A stretch of DNA of 15,120 nucleotides from Candidatus Falkowbacteria bacterium RIFCSPLOWO2_02_FULL_45_15. GTDB taxonomy: Bacteria > Patescibacteriota > Patescibacteriia > Patescibacteriales > XYC2-FULL-47-12. The stretch's first letter is position 1, and each line of letters opens with the position of its first letter. Under the pieces are notes generated by a model. The model saw nothing but the letters and a program-made list of their open reading frames with translations, was not told the origin of the DNA and searched no databases. The stretch spans positions 2,433 through 17,552 of the forward strand of contig MFFV01000014.1 of assembly GCA_001777995.1 (NCBI GenBank). Reading direction: 5' to 3'. The translations under genes were made by a program, and so were the position numbers. Below, piece by piece: positions 1 through 4,993 of the stretch.

Positions 1-1069
1 CAAAAATTCTTTGACCGGCCAATATTTAGCGCATCAATTAACCATTCCTTTGCCGGCAAAACGCCGCTTTAAAGAACAATGGCTGGAAATTCGCGGCGCG
101 AGCGAACATAACTTAAAAAACATTAACGTTAAAATACCGCTCGGCGTATTCACCTGCGTTACCGGCGTTTCCGGTTCGGGCAAGTCAACTTTGATTAATG
201 AAATTTTATACCGGACCTTAGTCAATAAATTAAACAAAGGCCATGAGTTGGGCGGCGCGCATAAGGAAATTGTCGGCATAGAAAAAATCAGCAAAGTTAT
301 CGCCGTGGACCAGTCGCCGATCGGGCGCACGCCGCGCTCTAATCCGGTAACTTACATTGGCGTCTGGACCCATATTCGCGAACTTTTTGCCGCTTTGCCG
401 GAAAGCCGAGCGCGCGGTTATCAGCCGGGGAGGTTCAGCTTTAACGTGCGCGGCGGGCGCTGCGAAGAGTGCGAGGGCGACGGCGTCAGAAAAATTGAGA
501 TGCACTTTTTGCCCGACGTCTACGTAACTTGCGAAAAATGCAAAGGCAAGCGCTTTAACAACGAAACTTTGCAGGTTAAATATAAAGATAAAAATATCGC
601 CGCCGTGCTGGAGATGACGGTAGAAGAAGCGCTGAAGTTTTTTGACGCCATTCCGGCAATCCGGCATAAACTGCAGACGCTTTATGACGTCGGTTTAGGC
701 TATGTTTGTCTGGGGCAAAGTTCCACCACGCTTTCGGGCGGCGAGGCGCAACGGATTAAATTAACCGCCGAGCTCGCGAAACGCGGCAACGGCAATATTT
801 TATACGTGCTAGACGAGCCGACCACCGGCTTGCATTTTGCCGATGTCAGCCGTCTGTTGTCGGTATTAAACAAGTTGGTGGACAAAGGCAATACTATCGT
901 AGTGATTGAACATAATTTAGACGTAGTTAAGAACGCGGATTACATCATTGATTTAGGCCCGGAAGGCGGAGATAAGGGCGGAGAGTTAATAGCTTGCGGA
1001 ACGCCCGAAGAGGTGGTAAAGTTAAAAAGAGGCTATACCGCCGAATATTTAGTTAAATATTTGAATTAA
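1..1069 (+). CDS. uvrA: UvrA, excinuclease ABC subunit A, C-terminal part (5' truncated by window edge)
   Basis: DNA damage-recognition ATPase of nucleotide excision repair; a UvrA dimer loads UvrB, after which UvrC incises. About 355 C-terminal residues are present, reading in from the window edge in the frame starting at base 2, so the true start lies outside. Visible in order: the LTGQYL stretch that precedes the second ABC module, Walker A GVSGSGKST (164-190), the zinc module with paired CxxC knuckles (Cys codons near 461, 470, 530 and 539), the ABC signature LSGGEAQ (731-751), Walker B with LDEPTTGLH (near 805-835) and the H-loop IEHN. This is the canonical order of UvrA ABC-II, and the end (GTPEEVV...) is also normal. 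The next gene starts five bases after the stop with no obvious ribosome site, suggesting coupling. The TTG at base 11 is internal, not a start. uvrC lies only 1.3 kb downstream but behind a terminator. Confidence 0.97.
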   Translation, partial: KNSLTGQYLAHQLTIPLPAKRRFKEQWLEIRGASEHNLKNINVKIPLGVFTCVTGVSGSGKSTLINEILYRTLVNKLNKGHELGGAHKEIVGIEKISKVIAVDQSPIGRTPRSNPVTYIGVWTHIRELFAALPESRARGYQPGRFSFNVRGGRCEECEGDGVRKIEMHFLPDVYVTCEKCKGKRFNNETLQVKYKDKNIAAVLEMTVEEALKFFDAIPAIRHKLQTLYDVGLGYVCLGQSSTTLSGGEAQRIKLTAELAKRGNGNILYVLDEPTTGLHFADVSRLLSVLNKLVDKGNTIVVIEHNLDVVKNADYIIDLGPEGGDKGGELIACGTPEEVVKLKRGYTAEYLVKYLN

Positions 1070-1074
1070 AATTT

Positions 1075-2142
1075 ATGCCGGTTGAAAAAATTGCCAATAT
1101 TTTACCTTCAGAAAAAAATAAAAGAAGAAGGGAAGAAGAATTTAATTTAGGTTTTTTAGATGATACGAAAGGATTAAACGAGTTTATTAATTTGGCTGAA
1201 GAAGTTAGCGCCGAGCAAAAAGCGCAAGAAGCAGAAAAAGTTGATAAAGATAAATTAACGCCGGCAGATTTAGCGAAGATGAACGCCCAAGAAAGGGTTG
1301 AATATTTGCGGCAGCTAAAAGAGCGAAAAACGCTCAAAAGCTCGCCTCGTTCTCCGGAAGAAGAAAAAAATAACCGAGAACGGGCGGTGGCGGTTATTAA
1401 AGAAATGCTCTCAAGGCCGGACGTGATGGCGCAGATATTCGGGCGGGTTGAAGCAATCAGTACTTTAGATCAAAATTTAAAGCAAAAACACGATTTGGAT
1501 TTGTTGCTGACGCTTTCCCGGGAGTCCGGGATTCATTTAGGCGTTGCGGTTGAGTTATTAGACACTACGCAATCAGAGGAAAAGCTCAAGGAGTTAATTC
1601 TAGATTCAATGGCAAAATACGCCATTGATACGATAGAGATTTATCAAGCTAACAATGAAAAAGCCGTGCCACGGGCGGCGATTAGACTGCCGCAGGAAGA
1701 CTTAGAGAAAGTTTCCCGGCTGGTAAATTCTGCCTTAGACATTAAGCCGGCAGAGTATGAGCAGTTGTACGTTTACGCGGGAGGTTTAAAGCGGTACTTT
1801 AAATTACAACTGGCAGTTGAATTAGTAGCGGCAGTTGAAAATAGTTTTTTGGAAACTGAAGGGCTGGAAAATTATTTAACGCCTTGGCAAAAAGAGGATA
1901 AAAGGCATTTATTAGAAATTTTAACCGAGGGTAATTTACAGCTAAAAAACGTAGCGGAAGCAAAAGATTTTATACGGAATAAAAAGTTAGGAGAACATCT
2001 TTTAATCTCTAATATTATTAAGATTTTAGAACAGATGTCGGCAACGCCGATACTGGAGACCAAAAAAAATCCTGCCCCATGGGAGCAGGTTAACGAGGAG
2101 GACTTAAAGAGGGTGGTAGAGCAAGTTGTTTATAACTCATAA
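1075..2142 (+). CDS. Hypothetical helical, charged protein (355 aa)
   Basis: I do not recognise this family. The start ATG lies five bases after the uvrA stop, with no Shine-Dalgarno sequence, so translation is probably coupled to uvrA. There is no signal peptide or membrane segment. The first 110 residues are very rich in Lys and Glu (runs such as EKNKRRREEE and AEEVSAEQKAQEAEK) and are probably disordered or coiled coil. Residues from about 115 to 355 look like a compact all-alpha domain with amphipathic Leu-rich segments. There are no Cys residues and no recognisable catalytic motif. A terminator follows about 50 bases after the stop. Its place behind uvrA could hint at a DNA-repair accessory role, but nothing in the protein itself supports that. 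It may be a lineage-specific cytoplasmic protein. Confidence 0.85.
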   Translation: MPVEKIANILPSEKNKRRREEEFNLGFLDDTKGLNEFINLAEEVSAEQKAQEAEKVDKDKLTPADLAKMNAQERVEYLRQLKERKTLKSSPRSPEEEKNNRERAVAVIKEMLSRPDVMAQIFGRVEAISTLDQNLKQKHDLDLLLTLSRESGIHLGVAVELLDTTQSEEKLKELILDSMAKYAIDTIEIYQANNEKAVPRAAIRLPQEDLEKVSRLVNSALDIKPAEYEQLYVYAGGLKRYFKLQLAVELVAAVENSFLETEGLENYLTPWQKEDKRHLLEILTEGNLQLKNVAEAKDFIRNKKLGEHLLISNIIKILEQMSATPILETKKNPAPWEQVNEEDLKRVVEQVVYNS

Positions 2143-2331
2143 ATTTTTTAGCGCTTTAGCACACTCTACGCACTCTATTGTTTCCGGAACGCCCTTATGG
2201 TTAGGGCTTTTTTTATCCCCCTTTTTCGTTAGGGGCAGAGAAGCAAGGTCGGTTGTTGTTATACTTTCTATTACTCGAATTAACTTAGCACAACCATGAA
2301 GAGTGTTATCATCAGGTAATTTATTTTGCAT
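2137..2331 (-). CDS. Doubtful small ORF, 64 aa, reverse strand
   Basis: Reverse-strand ORF in the uvrA/uvrC gap, convergent with the preceding gene and overlapping its end by six bases. In its favour, GGGAG stands 8 bases before the ATG, a good Shine-Dalgarno position, and the frame is open across the whole gap. Against it, a forward-strand terminator (2191-2214) lies inside it, the composition is unremarkable and I recognise no family. The product would be a soluble Lys/Thr-rich peptide with a CVEC motif near the C-terminus. It may be a real orphan gene or chance. Confidence 0.35.
   Translation of the reverse strand: MQNKLPDDNTLHGCAKLIRVIESITTTDLASLPLTKKGDKKSPNHKGVPETIECVECAKALKNL
2191..2214 (+). 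terminator. Rho-independent terminator of the uvrA transcript
   Basis: Stem GCCCT/AGGGC (2191-2195 with 2203-2207), 7-nt loop, followed by seven T (2208-2214). It lies about 50 bases after the stop of the gene downstream of uvrA and separates that transcript from uvrC. The short stem gives moderate confidence. It also lies within the possible reverse ORF 2137-2331. Confidence 0.6.
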
Positions 2332-2398
2332 TATTTAATCTCCCATAGTAAATTTAGATAAAGATCAATTCTCCTCATCCTAACGCCAGAACATAAAT

Positions 2399-4111
2399 AT
2401 GTCAATACCGCTCAAAAAAATAGCGGCTTTACCTATAAAGCCCGGCGTTTACCAGTTTAAAGACGCGCGGGGAAATTTGTTGTACATTGGCAAAGCCAAA
2501 TCGCTGAAAAAACGGGTCAGCTCTTATTTTAACAATAAAACCAGAAAGCAAGAAAACAATAAAACAAACGAGTTGGTAAAAAAGATTAAAGAGGTTGAGG
2601 TAATTACTACCAAAAACGAAATGGAGGCGTTGCTTTTGGAAGCAAGTTTAATCAAGCGAAATCAGCCGCCGTACAATATTGACCTTAAAGGCAGTAGCGG
2701 CAGATACGCTTATTTAAAAATAACGGCGGAGAAACATCCGCGCGTGGCAGTGGCGCGTAATCAATCTGATTTGCGGGACGGCAAGGTATTCGGGCCATAT
2801 ACTTCGGCGGCGGCACGCAAACAGGCGCAATATTGGGCAAGTGCTATTTTGGCAGCGCAGCCGGGCGACCATTGGCCGCCGCCAAGCCATCTGCTACGGC
2901 AGCTCAAAGCGGGCGGTTTAGCGTCAGGTAAAAATTTAACCGAAGAAGAGTTAGCGGCTAACCGGAAAAAAGCCGAACAATTTTTACGCGGCAATATTCA
3001 AGAATTAACCAGCGCGCTCGCGCAGGAAATGAAACAATTTTCTCAAACTATAAAATATGAACAAGCCAAATTGCGGCGGGACCAATTATTCGCTTTAGCC
3101 AAGATGGGAGAACCGCAAAACATTGATTTGCCCAAAGGATACGATCAGGACGTGTTTGCTTATTTGGTTACGCGAGACGGCATAATTGTTCAGTTGTTTA
3201 ACGTCAAGCGCGGCGTTATTTCCGGCAGACAGGAATTTGACCTTACACCCACTCTTAATCTCCCCCTTGCCAAGGGGGAGACACTGGTTGATATTCCTCC
3301 TCTTGCCAAGGGGAGGTGGCGCAGCCGGAGGAGTGAAGATGATTTTTCCGAATTTCTGCGGCGTTATTATGACAGACAGGAAATACCGGAAGAAATTATT
3401 GTGCCGCAAAAATTAGCCGACCAAAGCGTCTTAGAGAGATATTTAAGCAAACTAAAGGGCAAAAAAGTAAAAATTTTTATCCCGCGGCAGGGGAGCAAAA
3501 AAGAATTGCTGGATTTATTGCGGCAAAATTTAGCCATCAGCGTCCGCGTGGGCAACGCGGTTTTGTCAGAGTTAAAAAAGATTTTAAATTTGCCGAACAT
3601 TCCGCGCGTGATTGAGATGTTTGATATCTCGCACACGGCCGGCAAAGAAATCGTGGCGAGTATGGTGCAATTCGTTGATGGGCAGCCGAATAAGTCCGCT
3701 TACCGAAAGTTTAAAATAAAAACGGTTGCCGGCAACGACGACTTTGCCTCCATGCGCGAAGTAGTGCGCCGGCGCTACCAAAGATTGTCAGAAGAAAAAA
3801 AACAACTGCCGGATTTAATTATTGTTGACGGCGGCCGGGGGCAGCTTTCGGCTGCCGCCGGAATTTTGCGGGAATTAAAAATCAGCGTGCCATTAATCGC
3901 GCTGGCTAAAAAAGAAGAGGAGATTTACCTTGCCCGCCGCCGTTTTCCTCTGCGCCTGTCAAAAACATCCGAAGCGCTAAAATTACTTCAGCGCATTCGC
4001 GACGAAGCGCACCGCTTTGCGGTTAGCTTTCATCGGCAGCGGAGAAGTAAAGCTTTCTTAAATACATCCCCACGACTTCCGGCGGAGTATTATGGGAAGG
4101 CGTGGGGATAA
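2399..4111 (+). CDS. uvrC: UvrC, excinuclease ABC subunit C, lacking the C-terminal helix-hairpin-helix
   Basis: Dual endonuclease of nucleotide excision repair, making 3' and 5' cuts around a UvrB-bound lesion. The N-terminal GIY-YIG nuclease (3' cut) is intact: GVY at 16-18, YIG at 29-31, Arg39 and Glu76, matching positions known from UvrC structures. A UVR (UvrB-binding) segment follows near residues 200-240. The RNase H-like nuclease (5' cut) has DISH at 409-412 and VDGGRGQL with Asp477. The usual end after HRQRRSK is a tandem helix-hairpin-helix domain; here only about 19 unrelated residues follow, encoded by a DNA hairpin whose second arm abuts the stop codon. Two palindromes (3260-3316) add roughly 30 residues in the linker between the UVR and nuclease domains. 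No Shine-Dalgarno precedes the ATG; the start fits the family N-terminus. Incision chemistry looks preserved, while DNA-junction binding by the HhH is missing. Confidence 0.96.
   Translation: MSIPLKKIAALPIKPGVYQFKDARGNLLYIGKAKSLKKRVSSYFNNKTRKQENNKTNELVKKIKEVEVITTKNEMEALLLEASLIKRNQPPYNIDLKGSSGRYAYLKITAEKHPRVAVARNQSDLRDGKVFGPYTSAAARKQAQYWASAILAAQPGDHWPPPSHLLRQLKAGGLASGKNLTEEELAANRKKAEQFLRGNIQELTSALAQEMKQFSQTIKYEQAKLRRDQLFALAKMGEPQNIDLPKGYDQDVFAYLVTRDGIIVQLFNVKRGVISGRQEFDLTPTLNLPLAKGETLVDIPPLAKGRWRSRRSEDDFSEFLRRYYDRQEIPEEIIVPQKLADQSVLERYLSKLKGKKVKIFIPRQGSKKELLDLLRQNLAISVRVGNAVLSELKKILNLPNIPRVIEMFDISHTAGKEIVASMVQFVDGQPNKSAYRKFKIKTVAGNDDFASMREVVRRRYQRLSEEKKQLPDLIIVDGGRGQLSAAAGILRELKISVPLIALAKKEEEIYLARRRFPLRLSKTSEALKLLQRIRDEAHRFAVSFHRQRRSKAFLNTSPRLPAEYYGKAWG
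2543..2559 (+). repeat. 17-bp dispersed repeat, copy 1 (inside uvrC)
   Basis: AGAAAGCAAGAAAACAA. The identical 17-mer recurs at 5477-5493 and 13168-13184. Here it codes part of the uvrC N-terminal domain linker (around residues 49-54). Confidence 0.8.
3260..3316 (+). repeat. Two tandem palindromes inserted in frame in uvrC
   Basis: First hairpin: CTCCCCCTT/AAGGGGGAG (3260-3268 with 3272-3280), perfect, loop GCC. Second: CCTCCTCTT/AAGGGGAGG (3296-3304 with 3308-3316), one G-T pair, same loop GCC. They code the peptides LPLAKGE and PPLAKGR in the linker of UvrC, so both are read in the same frame relative to the palindrome. They resemble hairpins in the membrane protein (5251-5273) and leuS (10794-10859). 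Confidence 0.85.
4067..4108 (+). repeat. Hairpin forming the 3' end of uvrC
   Basis: Arms 4067-4080 and 4095-4108 pair at 13 of 14 positions (TCCCCACGACTTCC with its near complement), with a 14-base loop. The second arm ends one base before the TAA stop, so the last residues of UvrC are written by the hairpin, not by conserved UvrC sequence. Confidence 0.8.
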
Positions 4112-4116
4112 AAAAT

Positions 4117-4143
4117 AAAACCGCGTTTTCGGGCGCGGTTTTT
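4117..4143 (+). terminator. Rho-independent terminator after uvrC
   Basis: AAAACCGCG (4117-4125) pairs with CGCGGTTTT (4134-4142) around an 8-base loop, with a T run in the second arm and tail, six bases after the uvrC stop. The A-rich left arm could let it act in both directions. Confidence 0.85.
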
Positions 4144-4181
4144 CACTAAAAACCAAGTTTTATGGGATATAAATTATTTTT

Positions 4182-4287
4182 ATCCAGACACCTTCCAGAA
4201 TTCCCTCACACCAAAATTTGGTGTGGGGGAATACCCTTACACCAAGATTTGGTGTTAGGATAAACCCTGCGGTGAAGGTGCTTGGAT
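4182..4287. other. Structured element: outer stem enclosing two related hairpins
   Basis: Outer arms 4182-4194 and 4275-4287 pair at 11 of 13 positions plus one G-T. Inside, hairpin 1 pairs 4201-4215 with 4217-4231 over 15 positions (one G-T), and hairpin 2 pairs 4235-4245 with 4249-4259 with one mismatch. Both share ACACCAA/TTGGTGT, so the right half looks like a diverged duplicate of the left. The folded form is a three-way junction. It begins immediately beside the stop of the reverse-strand 67-aa gene (4288) and follows the uvrC terminator. It could be a 3'-UTR stabiliser or terminator of that gene, a small RNA, or a remnant of a palindromic mobile repeat; the sequence alone does not decide. 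Confidence 0.7.
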
Positions 4288-4491
4288 TTATTTTCCCAAT
4301 CCAAAAAAATTAGCAAAATACAGTACGAGTAATACTGCTACCACACAAGAGCAGACACAGAGGAAAAATTTCTGCGAGTTGGTTATCGGCTGACCGACGC
4401 CACCCACACCCCCTGTACTAGCGGGGTTGTCATTTGCTTCTTCGCATTCGTTTTGGTAAGTTCTCTTTCCTGGTAGACGCTTTGTTTCCAT
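4288..4491 (-). CDS. Small tail-anchored membrane protein, 67 aa
   Basis: I do not recognise the family. The start is set at METKRLPG because GGAGG stands 5 bases before this ATG (4489-4491 on the reverse strand); the longer 93-aa reading has no ribosome site and would put promoter-like AT-rich sequence into the protein. Residues 1-40 are hydrophilic, with a Thr/Gly-rich linker (STGGVGGVGQP); residues 42-63 form one hydrophobic helix with two Cys in its first turn (FLCVCSC), ending in a short GLGK tail. Topology would be N-in with the helix as anchor. It is transcribed away from the 44-aa/63-aa pair at 4666-4993, sharing their 170-base upstream region, and its stop touches the structured element at 4182-4287. 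The strong ribosome site contrasts with the housekeeping genes here. Confidence 0.75.
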   Translation of the reverse strand: METKRLPGKRTYQNECEEANDNPASTGGVGGVGQPITNSQKFFLCVCSCVVAVLLVLYFANFFGLGK

Positions 4492-4589
4492 CTTTTCCTC
4501 CGATTTTATGGATAGAGTCACAAAGAGCATATAGCTATTATATATAGCAAAAAACAAAAAATAAGTCAATCTTTAGCTAATGTTAGTTA

Positions 4590-4618
4590 TTGACATAAAT
4601 ATATATTGTGTGTATAGT
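4590..4618 (+). promoter_or_regulatory. Near-consensus sigma-70 promoter for the 44-aa/mini-prepilin pair
   Basis: TTGACA (4590-4595), exactly 17 bases, then TATAGT (4613-4618). It is set in AT-rich sequence about 47 bases before the ATG at 4666. This is one of the two best promoters in the window and predicts strong expression of the two tiny genes. Confidence 0.85.
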
Positions 4619-4665
4619 ACATACACGATTTTTATTATCCATTCTTTAAGGAAAGGAATACCTAA

Positions 4666-4800
4666 ATGAAGAGATTGACAGATGTTGTAAAAGGATTTTA
4701 TTTTAACTGCGACCCGTACACAGGTTGTGATCGATTTATCCTTTCCGTGTTCGGAGTAATCTTTTTCTACATCGCCCTAATTGCTTGGCTGGAGGGATAA
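4666..4800 (+). CDS. Tiny membrane protein, 44 aa
   Basis: Unrecognised small gene between a near-consensus promoter and the mini-prepilin. The start ATG at 4666 follows AAGGAAAGGAA, a good Shine-Dalgarno region. The product has a basic N-terminus (MKRLTDVVKG), a short polar stretch with two Cys (positions 15 and 21, FNCDPYTGC), then one hydrophobic helix (about 24-42) ending WLEG. Its stop is one base before the ATG of the next gene, so the pair is almost certainly co-translated. Taken with the downstream prepilin-like protein it might be a pilus-assembly partner, a membrane peptide of regulatory type or a toxin-like peptide; none of these is shown by the sequence. Support comes from promoter, ribosome site and tight coupling, not from homology. 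Confidence 0.75.
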   Translation: MKRLTDVVKGFYFNCDPYTGCDRFILSVFGVIFFYIALIAWLEG

Positions 4801-4801
4801 A

Positions 4802-4993
4802 ATGAGACGGAAGGGGTTTACCCTGATTGAATTGCTCATTGTTTTGTTGGTGCTGGCGGCGATTTTTACCGCCGGTATCAATAACATCTGGGACTGGTTT
4901 CAGGACAATATCTGGAATCCGTTCTGGAAAATTTTTCAGCATCCGACACTGACACGGGACCCGTTAGCTTTGGCAACGGGTCTTATTTTTTAA
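4802..4993 (+). CDS. Mini type IV prepilin-like protein, 63 aa
   Basis: The N-terminus MRRKGFTLIELLIVLLV is a textbook class III prepilin signal: a short basic leader, Gly5/Phe6 cleavage site for PilD-type peptidase, and Glu10 (position +5 after cleavage), followed by a hydrophobic helix to about residue 25. What follows is only about 38 residues (Trp/Asn/Phe-rich, with no room for a pilin beta-sheet head), against 120 or more in ordinary pilins. The ATG at 4802 is preceded by GGAGG (4791-4795) inside the end of the 44-aa gene. The last codons lie in a terminator hairpin (4958-4991) and the stop overlaps the convergent membrane protein gene by 11 bases. It could be a minor pilin or pseudopilin reduced to its helix, or a pilin truncated by acquisition of the terminator. 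No other pilus gene is in the window. Confidence 0.8.
   Translation: MRRKGFTLIELLIVLLVLAAIFTAGINNIWDWFQDNIWNPFWKIFQHPTLTRDPLALATGLIF
4958..4991 (+). terminator. Terminator embedded in the 3' end of the mini-prepilin gene
   Basis: GACCCGTT (4958-4965) pairs perfectly with AACGGGTC (4975-4982), 9-base loop, followed by TTATTTTTT. It lies inside the coding sequence up to its stop codon and also covers the end of the convergent gene. Confidence 0.85.

Noticed and set aside
230..667. 145-aa reverse ORF opposite uvrA
   Set aside because: Antisense shadow of conserved UvrA codons.
4182..4287. tRNA-like gene
   Set aside because: Cloverleaf-like folding but no T-loop, anticodon arm or acceptor features; the inner arms are near copies of each other.
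4492..4569. 26-residue N-terminal extension of the 67-aa reverse gene
   Set aside because: The internal ATG has GGAGG at the right distance; the extension has none and overlaps AT-rich upstream sequence.
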